NCBI RefSeq assembly: GCF_042646125.1
Contig: NZ_JBHRSW010000007.1
Location: forward strand, 1-64,000
Reading direction: 5' to 3'
DNA length: 64,000 nt
DNA from: Glaciecola flavus
Lineage (GTDB): Bacteria > Pseudomonadota > Gammaproteobacteria > Enterobacterales > Alteromonadaceae
Shown: piece after piece, positions 53,301 through 62,035 of the stretch
Numbering within the stretch: the stretch's first letter is position 1
How the letters are laid out: every line of letters begins with the position of its first letter
Notes under the pieces: generated by a model
The model's input: the letters and a program-made list of their open reading frames with translations, nothing else
What the model was told of the DNA's origin: nothing
Databases searched by the model: none
Made by a program: the position numbers and the translations under genes

Positions 53301-56093
53301 ATGCAAGCTAATATTAGGCAAGTGAGCGGCGGCAGCGCCACAAGCTTACGTCGCGCGGTTATTCTAGTCATTTTTACAATGTTTGGCTTAGTGGCTTGTT
53401 CTGGGAAAACTAGTGAAGAGCATGTAACGCAAGCAAAGGTATTTCTCGAACAAGGCGATACACAAGCTGCCATTGTTGAACTGAAGAACGCTATTCAACT
53501 AGAGCCGCAGTTGGCTTCTGCACGATTGGAACTGGGTAAAGTATATTTACAGGTAAATGATTACGCGTCGGCGGAAAAAGAGCTGTCACGTGCAATGGAG
53601 TTAGGGCATCCCGCTTCAGAGGTCATTCCCTACCTATCTGAAGCTTATCAACGAACCGGCGCGAATGTCGCACTTGCGGAAATTGATATTGACGAATCGG
53701 CGCTAACAAGTATTGAGCGTTTGGAGATTGGTTACCGAAAATTGCAGTCATTGCTTCAACTAGATAAAAATGATGAAGCTAAAGGCCTTATTGATGACTT
53801 ATTACAAATTGACTCAAGCTCGGTATACAAGGGGCTAGTCAGCGCTGTGGATAAAATTCTTAATGAGGATTTTGTCTCTGCTTTGGAGATCGCCAAGGAA
53901 CTAAAAGAGCAAGCGCCTTTAAACCGAGAAGTCTTAAATTTCACTGCACGTATGTACGTCATCAACGAACAAGTTGCAGAAGCCACGAAAGTATACGAAG
54001 ACTACATCAAAGTTGCACCAGACGATATAGAAATTAAGTTTGCGCTGGCAAATATGTTAGTGGAACAAGGTGAAACGGAACGAGCGGAAAAACACATTGA
54101 TGAGTTGTTGGCAATCAATGAACAAAATGCTTTTCTCAACCAATTGAAAGGTGTCACGCGCGCTGCGGATGAAGATTTCGCTGCGGCCTTAACATACAGC
54201 GAGAATGCAATTAAGTATGGCCGCGCAGATCCTACTATTAGATTAGTCGCAGGTTATTCAGCATACCAGTTGGGCGAGTTTGAAAAAGCAGCAGGGCATT
54301 TGGCATTTGTCGCAGAATTTTTACCTGACGACCACCCTGGGTTACGAATATTGGCTGCTAGCCAGTTGCAAGCAAATATGGGCGACCAAACTGATGAAGT
54401 ACTATCTCGATTGGGTGACGTGACTGCACAAGATGCAACATTATTCTCTAGAACAGGTTACGAATTGCTAAAAGCAGGGGATGAAGAAGCTGCAAAAGCG
54501 GTAATCGAACAAGCAGAAAAAATTAGTGAAACGGCTGATGATTTAACACGCCTAGGTATTTTGAAGTTGTCATTAAATGACATTGAAGGTTTAATAGACT
54601 TAGAAAACGCAGTAAACAAAGCGCCTGAATCTGTTACCGCTCGGACAACGCTTGCCTCAGCCTACTTGGCTGCAAATCAATTGGATAAGGCTGCGGAACT
54701 TGCATCTGAATGGCAAAAAAGCGATCCGGCTTCAATTGACGGATATTTATTGCAAGTAGAAGTTGAACAACGCAACAAGCAATTTTCTGAGGCACTCGAT
54801 ACCCTAGATAAAGCCGCGAAACTTGACCCAAAGAGTGAGGGTATCCAAGTTGCTAAAATTCGTCTTTATCTCAGGCAGCAAAAGAATGCGGAGGCACTAG
54901 AAGCGACTGAGCAGTTGCTTAAACAATCGCCATCGAATGCAATTGGGTTAGCGAGTTTGTTTGCACTAAAAGCAAGTGATAACAAAGTAGAAGAGGCGTA
55001 TGAGCGAATAAGAGAACAGTTAAAGCTTACTCCTGATCGCTTGGCTATCAGAGTGCTAGCAGCGCGCGCGGCGTTGTTACTGAACAAGGCAGAAGAAGCC
55101 TTAGGGTTTTTAAAAGAAGTACCTGCTGATAAATCCACGCCGACGCAATATTGGACAATACTAGGGAGTGCCTATCTACGTGCAAATAAAGTAAATGAGG
55201 CTGAAGCGCACTATACAAAGTGGGCTGAGTTATATCCTCATCAAGAAAATGCGGTGCTGGGACAACTCTTAGTTCTGGATGGCAAGCGGGAATACGAAAA
55301 AGCCCTAGATGTGGCAGATGATTTCTTAAGGCGTGAAAATAACTTACAAGTGTCATTCATTCGCACCTATCTACTCGCCATGAACAATCGAGTGACAGAG
55401 GCAAAGCAAGCGCTAGCTGAAACCGACGCCAAATATCAAAAATTGCCATTTTTGCGAGGGGTAAACGCGCGTATTTCGCTTTTGGAAAACAGACCTGAAG
55501 ATGCAATTGAAGATGCCGACGCAGCCTATCAAGCAAATAGGAATGTGAATAATCTATTGGTGTTAACACGTGCTTATGACTTGTCTGGGCAAGGTGCAAA
55601 AGCATTTGCTACTCTTTCTGCTCATGACGAAGCCTTCCCAAATGACCCAAGAGTACTCATGCTTTTGGCTGAAAAGCAAATCAACCAAGATCCAAGCACT
55701 GCTATGGTAACTTATGAGAAAATATTGACGCAGACCCCAAATAACTTTGTTGTACTGAATAACTTGGCTTATCTATATCTTCAACAAGGTGATTTGAGCA
55801 ATGCAGAACGCTTATCGAAACAAGCCTATGATATTCGCCCTGCAAATGCTGCAACTGCAGATACATACGCACAAGTCTTGGTTAAACAGGATAAGGTAAG
55901 TGAAGCAGTAGAAATTTACAAGCGAGCGATCACTGATGAGGTTAAAAATGAAGAGATACTATTAAACTACGTTGAAACCTTATTTATGACCGGCAGTACC
56001 GTTGTTGCACAGCGTCGTTTGGACAGTTTACGTTTAACGCTGCCAGCGTCAAAAGAACGGGCTGAGCAACTTAAAAAAACTTACGCTTTATAA
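53301..56093 (+). CDS. prsT: PrsT-like TPR lipoprotein (PEP-CTERM/exosortase-type)
   Basis: This is a 930-residue protein with a lipoprotein signal (VILVIFTMFGLVACSGK) followed by more than ten tetratricopeptide units to the C terminus (AAIVELKNAIQLEPQLASAR near residue 45). Size, lipobox and TPR layout match the PrsT proteins of PEP-CTERM/exosortase systems, which are often linked to exopolysaccharide export. I chose the ATG at 53301 because GAGG lies seven bases upstream; the frame is open nine codons further. No exosortase or PEP-CTERM substrate is visible in this window, so the assignment rests on the protein alone; it may be a related general TPR lipoprotein. Confidence 0.7.
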   Translation: MQANIRQVSGGSATSLRRAVILVIFTMFGLVACSGKTSEEHVTQAKVFLEQGDTQAAIVELKNAIQLEPQLASARLELGKVYLQVNDYASAEKELSRAMELGHPASEVIPYLSEAYQRTGANVALAEIDIDESALTSIERLEIGYRKLQSLLQLDKNDEAKGLIDDLLQIDSSSVYKGLVSAVDKILNEDFVSALEIAKELKEQAPLNREVLNFTARMYVINEQVAEATKVYEDYIKVAPDDIEIKFALANMLVEQGETERAEKHIDELLAINEQNAFLNQLKGVTRAADEDFAAALTYSENAIKYGRADPTIRLVAGYSAYQLGEFEKAAGHLAFVAEFLPDDHPGLRILAASQLQANMGDQTDEVLSRLGDVTAQDATLFSRTGYELLKAGDEEAAKAVIEQAEKISETADDLTRLGILKLSLNDIEGLIDLENAVNKAPESVTARTTLASAYLAANQLDKAAELASEWQKSDPASIDGYLLQVEVEQRNKQFSEALDTLDKAAKLDPKSEGIQVAKIRLYLRQQKNAEALEATEQLLKQSPSNAIGLASLFALKASDNKVEEAYERIREQLKLTPDRLAIRVLAARAALLLNKAEEALGFLKEVPADKSTPTQYWTILGSAYLRANKVNEAEAHYTKWAELYPHQENAVLGQLLVLDGKREYEKALDVADDFLRRENNLQVSFIRTYLLAMNNRVTEAKQALAETDAKYQKLPFLRGVNARISLLENRPEDAIEDADAAYQANRNVNNLLVLTRAYDLSGQGAKAFATLSAHDEAFPNDPRVLMLLAEKQINQDPSTAMVTYEKILTQTPNNFVVLNNLAYLYLQQGDLSNAERLSKQAYDIRPANAATADTYAQVLVKQDKVSEAVEIYKRAITDEVKNEEILLNYVETLFMTGSTVVAQRRLDSLRLTLPASKERAEQLKKTYAL

Positions 56094-56150
56094 TCTCATT
56101 TGAGGACATATATCGTATAATCACTGGCATCAGATTGGCGATATTGTGAC

Positions 56151-56178
56151 AAAGGCCTGCTTATATGCAGGTCTTTTT
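56151..56178 (+). terminator. Intrinsic terminator of prsT
   Basis: AAAGGCCTGC (56151-56160) pairs with GCAGGTCTTT (56167-56176; one G-U pair) and is followed by Ts. Confidence 0.8.
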
Positions 56179-56195
56179 AATGGGTAAATAAGTAA

Positions 56196-56999
56196 ATGAT
56201 TGATACACTTCATCGGGGCTTACTCAAGCTTCGACACAACAAAGCTTTCGAGTTTTTTGTCATTGCGGTAATCATTGTGTCTGCGCTCGAGATAGGCGCA
56301 AAAACATATGATCTGTCGCCAACCTCACTATTAATAGCAAAATACTTAGATGTGTTTATCACGGTGTTTTTTCTGCTTGAAATAAGTATTCGCTTTATTA
56401 CGGAAGAAGATAAAAAACGATTTTTTCATTCGGGCTGGAATGTATTTGACACGGTAGTGGTGGTGATCAGCCTTATACCCATTGATGATTCTGAAATGGC
56501 ACTGCTAGCGCGTTTAATTCGAATATTTCGTGTGTTGCGCATGATTTCAATCGTACCAGAGTTGCGCGTGCTCATTAATTCACTATTTATTGCCCTGCCT
56601 CGTCTGGGGTACGTCGTATTACTCATGTTTATTATTTTTTACATATATGCTGCAGTGGGGAGTTTTTTATTCAGTGAAATCAACCCAGTGCTTTGGGGTA
56701 ATATCGCGATTTCAATGCTTACACTCTTTAGAGTCATGACCTTTGAGGATTGGACTGACATTCAATACGAGACAATGGAAGTCTATCCAATGAGCTGGGT
56801 GTTTTATATGACCTTTATCTTTTTCACAGCTTTTGCTTTTTTGAATATGGTAATTGGGATTGTAGTGGGCGTAATGGAAGAAGAACACACAAGAGAACGA
56901 GAAGAAAAGCGTAAAGAGCTAGAAAAAAATCAACCCACCCTAGTTGATTTACAAGCGCAAATTGCCGCGTTAAGCGAACAAATTAAGCAGCTTAAATAA
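56196..56999 (+). CDS. Single-domain voltage-gated cation channel (NaChBac-like)
   Basis: The 267-residue product has six membrane helices typical of one voltage-gated channel repeat. S4 is visible as RLIRIFRVLRMISIVPELR, with Arg every third residue. The pore loop between S5 and S6 reads LFRVMTFEDWTD; the filter FEDW differs from the LESW of NaChBac, so Na+ versus Ca2+ selectivity cannot be stated. S6 (FFTAFAFLNMVIGIVVGVM) is followed by a charged coiled coil (about residues 225-267) that would form the tetramer's bundle. A terminator separates it from prsT. Confidence 0.88.
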   Translation: MIDTLHRGLLKLRHNKAFEFFVIAVIIVSALEIGAKTYDLSPTSLLIAKYLDVFITVFFLLEISIRFITEEDKKRFFHSGWNVFDTVVVVISLIPIDDSEMALLARLIRIFRVLRMISIVPELRVLINSLFIALPRLGYVVLLMFIIFYIYAAVGSFLFSEINPVLWGNIAISMLTLFRVMTFEDWTDIQYETMEVYPMSWVFYMTFIFFTAFAFLNMVIGIVVGVMEEEHTREREEKRKELEKNQPTLVDLQAQIAALSEQIKQLK

Positions 57000-57076
57000 A
57001 AGTGTACTAATTTTATGGTAAGCCGATAGTGATATTAATTGCCAAAATAGAGTTAAATAATTAGAAGGTAAATATT

Positions 57077-59470
57077 ATGGTATTAGCCAAATCCTTGTTG
57101 ACCGCGACCTCACGTGTTGCTTTAGCAAGCCTTGCAATGTCTACGTTTTTTTGGGGAGGAGCGCTTGCGCAAGCTTCACAAAGTGAGCAGGTTGACGGGC
57201 TTTCCTTGTTTAGTTTTGAAGATGGCGCTATCCCAGTTGACATTCAGTTGATCAATGCTGACGCTGAAATTGTAAACACGGGGGAGGGGGTCACCGATGG
57301 TAACAAGGCTTTGCGTGTTAAATTTAAATCCTCGTTTCACGAGTATGCCGCGATAAGCTTTACACCGAAAATTCCTTACGATTGGAGTCATTTAGATGAC
57401 TTTAGCCTTGCCTTTGATATCGCTAACGAAGGTGATTTGTCTACACAGTTGTATTTAAATGTGGGTGATGCAAAGTGGCAATCATACACGCGCAGTATTG
57501 TCATACCGGTTGGGGGTTCTAATACGTACTATTCAAAAATGATTGGTCATGACTTGGGTAGCCCTGATACAGGATTGGGAGATAAAGTAGAGCTTAATCT
57601 TAGCTCTGGCCTTCGTTCAAATCCGCCAACATGGGAATCTGATGATAGACAGTTTGTATGGATGTGGGGCTCTAAACATTTGGATACCAGCGCTATCCGC
57701 ACATTTTCTATGAGTGTTCAGTATAATCTACATGATAAGGAAATTACCTTAGACAATATTCGTTTACTTCCGCACCCTGAATTGAATGAGGACTACTTAG
57801 TCAACATCGTCGATAAATTCGGTCAACCTTCTCGCATGGAATATGAAGAAAAAGTTCACTCTGAAGAAGAACTCTTAAGTGTCCGTGACAGCGAACTAGC
57901 GGAGTTAAAGGCCAAGCCCAAAATCGCTGACAGAACAAAATTCAGCGGCTGGAAAGATGGGCCCAAATTTGAAGCAACTGGCTACTTTAGAACAGAGAAA
58001 GTTGGGGATAAGTGGAGCCTTGTCGATCCCGAGGGGTATTTATTCCTTACAACCGGTATTGCCAACATTAGAATTACTGATGCGAGTACATTGACTGGCT
58101 ATGATTACGATGCAAATCTAGTCGGTGCGAGAGGACCCAAAGATGTGAATCCAGCGATCACGCAGGGTTTAAATCCTCCAGCAATTAAAGCCATTCCCAG
58201 CCGTTCATTGGTGTCAGAAACCAGAAAACAAATGTTCGAATGGTTGCCCAATATGGATGATCCTTTGGCAAGCAGCTACGGTTATCGCCCAGCAGCGCAC
58301 TCTGGCCCGATGAAAAAAGGCGAGGTGTTTAGCTTCTATATGGCAAATTTAGAGAGGAAGTACGGAGAGACTTCACCGTATTCGTATCTTGAAAATTGGC
58401 GAAATGTGACAGTGGATCGGATGCTAAGTTGGGGTTTTACTTCATTTGGCAACTGGGTTGATCCAATGTTTTACGACAATAACAAGATCCCTTATTTCGC
58501 TAATGGCTGGGTAAACGGCAATTTTAAAACAGTATCCAGTGGTAATGACTTTTGGGTAAGAATGCCTGATCCCTTTGATCCGGTATTTGCTCAAAGCGTT
58601 GAAAACACCGTCACGCAAGTCGCACGAGAGGTCAACAATAGCCCTTGGTGTGTTGGTGTCTTTATTGATAACGAGCACAGTTGGGGACGCCCTGAATCCT
58701 TAACTACAGAACTGGGTATTGTCATTAATACGCTTGGAAGACCTGCAAGTGAGTCTCCTACTAAAGCTGTTTTTGTCAAAGAAATGAAAGCTAAGTACCG
58801 CAAAATTGCCAAGTTAAATGAAGCATGGGGTCTAAACCTTCGTTCTTGGAAAACGTTTGCAAAAGGTGAATTCGAAAGCAAGTTAAACGAGCAAAATTCT
58901 GCCCAAGTTGCTGACTACGAGCACCTACTTTATACCTATTCCTCAGAATATTTTCGGATAATTAGCGAGTCTCTAGACAAGCACATGCCTAACCATATGT
59001 ACATGGGTGTGAGGTTTGCTGATTGGGGAATGCCCAAACCTGTTGTTAAAGCTTCCGCAAAGCATGTGGATGTCGTGAGTTTCAACCTCTACAAAGAGGG
59101 TATTACTCAGCATAAATGGAAGTTTTTGGAAGATTTGGATATGCCTACGGTGATCGGCGAGTTCCATATGGGAACCAGTGCTTCCGGTTTCTTCCACCCC
59201 GGGCTTATTCATGCGACTGACCAGCAAGACCGTGCCAGAATGTATAAAGACTATATGTACAGTGTACTCGATAATAACTATTTTGTGGGTGCTCACTGGT
59301 TCCAGTACTTGGATTCACCTATTTCAGGGCGTTCGTGGGACGGTGAAAACTACAATGTCGGCTTTGTCTCGGTTACGGATATTCCTTACAACGCGATGGT
59401 AAAAGCAGCGAGAGAGCTTCACAGTGAAATGTACGAACGTCGTTTTGGTGACCTAAAAAATAACAAGTAA
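57077..59470 (+). CDS. GH50 beta-agarase
   Basis: This is an exported glycoside hydrolase of 797 residues. A signal peptide ends at ALA-QAS (about residue 34), then a CBM-like beta-sandwich covers about 45-230. The GH50 (beta/alpha)8 catalytic domain follows. The proposed acid/base Glu533 is in FIDNEHSWG and the nucleophile Glu695 in VIGEFHMG, the spacing and context of characterised GH50 agarases such as Aga50D. It should cleave beta-1,4 bonds of agarose, probably releasing neoagarobiose. It stands alone between the channel gene and a DUF1272 gene, with no other agar-utilisation gene in the window. AGAAGG lies upstream of the ATG. Confidence 0.93.
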   Translation: MVLAKSLLTATSRVALASLAMSTFFWGGALAQASQSEQVDGLSLFSFEDGAIPVDIQLINADAEIVNTGEGVTDGNKALRVKFKSSFHEYAAISFTPKIPYDWSHLDDFSLAFDIANEGDLSTQLYLNVGDAKWQSYTRSIVIPVGGSNTYYSKMIGHDLGSPDTGLGDKVELNLSSGLRSNPPTWESDDRQFVWMWGSKHLDTSAIRTFSMSVQYNLHDKEITLDNIRLLPHPELNEDYLVNIVDKFGQPSRMEYEEKVHSEEELLSVRDSELAELKAKPKIADRTKFSGWKDGPKFEATGYFRTEKVGDKWSLVDPEGYLFLTTGIANIRITDASTLTGYDYDANLVGARGPKDVNPAITQGLNPPAIKAIPSRSLVSETRKQMFEWLPNMDDPLASSYGYRPAAHSGPMKKGEVFSFYMANLERKYGETSPYSYLENWRNVTVDRMLSWGFTSFGNWVDPMFYDNNKIPYFANGWVNGNFKTVSSGNDFWVRMPDPFDPVFAQSVENTVTQVAREVNNSPWCVGVFIDNEHSWGRPESLTTELGIVINTLGRPASESPTKAVFVKEMKAKYRKIAKLNEAWGLNLRSWKTFAKGEFESKLNEQNSAQVADYEHLLYTYSSEYFRIISESLDKHMPNHMYMGVRFADWGMPKPVVKASAKHVDVVSFNLYKEGITQHKWKFLEDLDMPTVIGEFHMGTSASGFFHPGLIHATDQQDRARMYKDYMYSVLDNNYFVGAHWFQYLDSPISGRSWDGENYNVGFVSVTDIPYNAMVKAARELHSEMYERRFGDLKNNK

Positions 59471-59492
59471 GTCGATGCTTCTACAACCCTGT

Positions 59493-59520
59493 TGCGCTCA
59501 TGGTCAAGGCTATGAGCGCA
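59493..59520 (+). terminator. Stem-loop downstream of the agarase gene
   Basis: TGCGCTCAT (59493-59501) pairs with ATGAGCGCA (59512-59520). No T-run follows directly (GTGTTACGTTTT), so termination is uncertain. Confidence 0.4.
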
Positions 59521-59628
59521 GTGTTACGTTTTAGGTATTTGTCGTTAAACGTGGCTAATTTGTCGCAACTTAATAATTTTCTTAGATTATTGTCTTACAC
59601 AGTTTAATCGAACACCTAGGATAAGACA

Positions 59629-59937
59629 TTGCTTGTTTTGAAACCCAATTGTGAATGCTGCAACAAAGATCTCCCTCCCAATTCGACCCAAGCAATGATT
59701 TGCTCTTATGAGTGTACCTTTTGTGTCAGTTGTGTAGACCACGTATTGCTAAATGTTTGCCCAAATTGCGGCGGAGGACTGATGCCTAGACCTATCCGAC
59801 CGCAACAAGAGCGCAGACAAAAAATAAGTTTAAAACTTCAACCTGCATCCCGTGAACGAGTATTAACAACATTTACACGAGAAGAGATAGTAAGTTTTGC
59901 CAGAGCACATTGTGAAGTGCCTTACGAAGATCGTTAG
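59629..59937 (+). CDS. DUF1272 zinc-binding protein
   Basis: The 102-residue product starts LVLKPNCECCNKDLPPNSTQ and contains CSYECTFCVSCVDHVL and CPNCGGGLMPRP, the Cys pattern of DUF1272. It starts at TTG (59629) with AGGA about seven bases upstream; this is the only start consistent with homology. Zinc binding is predicted from the Cys pairs; the cellular role is unknown. A ~45-residue C-terminal extension beyond DUF1272 is present. Its stop overlaps the end of the convergent unknown gene by 4 bp. Confidence 0.85.
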   Translation: MLVLKPNCECCNKDLPPNSTQAMICSYECTFCVSCVDHVLLNVCPNCGGGLMPRPIRPQQERRQKISLKLQPASRERVLTTFTREEIVSFARAHCEVPYEDR

Positions 59938-60746
59938 TTTATCTGCTGTTCAGCTTCATAGTCTGACTGAGAAACAATAGTGATTGAATTCACGCCACTG
60001 GATTGATTGTCGCCAAAGCTTGATTGGATTTCGTTACTGTATTCATTTTGAAGACGAACCAGTCTATCCGCTACGACCGTAAATGTAGATGTTTCTATAT
60101 TTTTCACTTTTACAGATAACACTAAAAACGCGCGACCTTTTCCAAAAAAGTCAGTTTCTACTTTTAATGGAATAGCATTTTCATCAACAGTTACAGAGTA
60201 CACCCCTTCAAATTTGCTGACGTATCTACGAGTTTTCGCATCAGTAATGATGGCTTCCAACGGGAGGTTAAAGCGTAAGATACTCACCTGTTTTCCTTCG
60301 TGTGTTGCCGTTTCTTCTTCTATAAAACTGGCTTTCTCAATTCGTCTTAATATGCGCTTCGCTGCAGATAACTGGTAATCAAGATTTACGGCATTTACAT
60401 CGTAGACAGCATTTAATGTCGGGGTTTTACTTTCTTCGTCTAGTGCTTTCGCCTTTGCCTCTTCTTCCATGGTTTCTATAATGTCTTGAGGGTAATTAAT
60501 GTGTAAACCACGATCATTGACTTGTACCTTCACGGAAATACTTCCTGTAGTTTCACGGCGTTTCTTATCATCATCCGCATCTTCAACATCGGTAAATTGA
60601 CGCTCATATATTGCAGATATGGGAGAACGACCTTCTAGGCTCAACAATTTGGCTTTGAGTTTATCCAATGTGGCATTGGTTTCAGCAAAGCTGTTTGTAG
60701 AGAATATTAAAATACCAAGTGCTAGGACAAAACGTGTATTTTTCAT
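59934..60746 (-). CDS. Exported protein of unknown function
   Basis: This 270-residue protein has a clear signal peptide (FVLALGILIFSTNSFA). The mature part is rich in alternating beta-strand and charged segments (YERQFTDVEDADDDKKRR, SISVKVQVNDRGLHINYP, VYSVTVDENAIPLKVETDFF). The pattern recalls LolA/LolB-like outer-membrane lipoprotein carriers, but no signature motif can be pointed to, so I do not assign it. It is convergent with the DUF1272 gene (4 bp overlap) and divergent from the DHH-family gene. Confidence 0.7.
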   Translation of the reverse strand: MKNTRFVLALGILIFSTNSFAETNATLDKLKAKLLSLEGRSPISAIYERQFTDVEDADDDKKRRETTGSISVKVQVNDRGLHINYPQDIIETMEEEAKAKALDEESKTPTLNAVYDVNAVNLDYQLSAAKRILRRIEKASFIEEETATHEGKQVSILRFNLPLEAIITDAKTRRYVSKFEGVYSVTVDENAIPLKVETDFFGKGRAFLVLSVKVKNIETSTFTVVADRLVRLQNEYSNEIQSSFGDNQSSGVNSITIVSQSDYEAEQQIN

Positions 60747-60953
60747 TTATAAGCTCAAATATTTACGACAGAGTATTGTGGCTAATTTTTTGCTGAAAAG
60801 TTGCAACTTATTGTAAAGAAATGTGTTTTGCCTAAACGAATATTTTCCTGCATATCAAGGTATGTGTGCTAATACCCAAGCTTGTGGGACGCATCATAGT
60901 ATAGGCAATCGACAAGCTTTATAAACCTAACATCTAAACTTGGGAGAATTATC

Positions 60954-61913
60954 GTGTCTACCATGACAGCTTCTGTTGCCGACAAGTACCGACTCGTTAC
61001 TCGGAGTGATTTTGACGGCTTAGTTTGTGCCGTATTGTTAAAGGAAATAGGCTTGATTGATGAGATAAAATTTGTCCATCCTAAAGACATGCAAGATGGA
61101 TTGGTCGACATCACACCTAACGACATTACGACCAATTTACCCTATGTACCCGGGTGCAATTTGGCTTTTGATCATCACTTGAGCGAAGTATCTAGAAACG
61201 CTGAACACAATGATCCCAACCATATCATTGATCCCAAGGCTCCCTCAGCGGCGCGAGTTGTGTATGACTATTATGGGGGAAGAGATACCTTTCCCGCGGC
61301 ATGGGACGATATGATGGAAGCGGTAGATAAGGCTGATGCCGCGCAGTTTACTCGAGAAGAAATTTTGCATCCAGAAGGCTGGGTATTACTCAACTATCTC
61401 ATGGATAGCAGAACGGGTTTGGGACGTTTTCGCGACTTTAGAATTTCTAACTATCAATTAATGATGGAGCTTATTGATTACTGTCGTAATCATACTATTG
61501 AAGAAATCATCGCTTTACCTGACGTACAAGAACGAGTAGTTCTGTACTTTGAACATGCGGAAAAGTTCGCGGAACAAATCAAAGCATGTGCAACAGTATA
61601 TGACAACCTAGTGTTACTTGATCTTCGCGATCAAGAGACCATCTATGCTGGTAATCGTTTTATGATTTATGCGGTATTCCCTGAGTGTAATATTTCGATA
61701 CACGAAATGTGGGGTTTTCGTAAGCAAAATACAGTGTTTGCCATAGGTAAGTCTATCTTAAACCGGAGCTCTAATACGAACGTGGGTGAGTTATGTTTAC
61801 GCTACGGCGGCGGTGGGCATATGGCTGCGGGTACTTGCCAAATTTTTGGTAACGACGAAGTGGTCAAGGCGACGCGAAACGCTCTGATTGCTCAAATCAA
61901 TCAAGATGGCTGA
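60954..61913 (+). CDS. DHH-family phosphoesterase (exopolyphosphatase/nanoRNase-like)
   Basis: The 319-residue product has an N-terminal DHH domain with RSDFDGLVCAVLL and FDHHLSE, the metal-binding Asp/His motifs. A C-terminal DHHA1-like domain has the substrate-binding LRYGGGGHMAAGTCQ. Members cleave small phosphodiesters, oligoribonucleotides or polyphosphate; the substrate here is not known. It starts at GTG (60954) with GGGAGA upstream. A hairpin with a T-run follows the gene. Confidence 0.85.
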   Translation: MSTMTASVADKYRLVTRSDFDGLVCAVLLKEIGLIDEIKFVHPKDMQDGLVDITPNDITTNLPYVPGCNLAFDHHLSEVSRNAEHNDPNHIIDPKAPSAARVVYDYYGGRDTFPAAWDDMMEAVDKADAAQFTREEILHPEGWVLLNYLMDSRTGLGRFRDFRISNYQLMMELIDYCRNHTIEEIIALPDVQERVVLYFEHAEKFAEQIKACATVYDNLVLLDLRDQETIYAGNRFMIYAVFPECNISIHEMWGFRKQNTVFAIGKSILNRSSNTNVGELCLRYGGGGHMAAGTCQIFGNDEVVKATRNALIAQINQDG

Positions 61914-61974
61914 CAAACGAGGGATATCTAGGTGTATTTGCTGTAAAGAACATCCTAGTCAACCCCATATATTG

Positions 61975-62034
61975 AAGGCATGGTAAGTAGCGCTATTATA
62001 TGTTGCTCTAAATCGCACGAACCATGCCTTTTTT
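61975..62034 (+). terminator. Terminator of the DHH-family gene
   Basis: AAGGCATGGT (61975-61984) pairs with ACCATGCCTT (62021-62030) and is followed by Ts. The 36-nt loop is long. It lies between convergent genes and abuts the tolC stop. Confidence 0.7.
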
Positions 62035-62035
62035 C

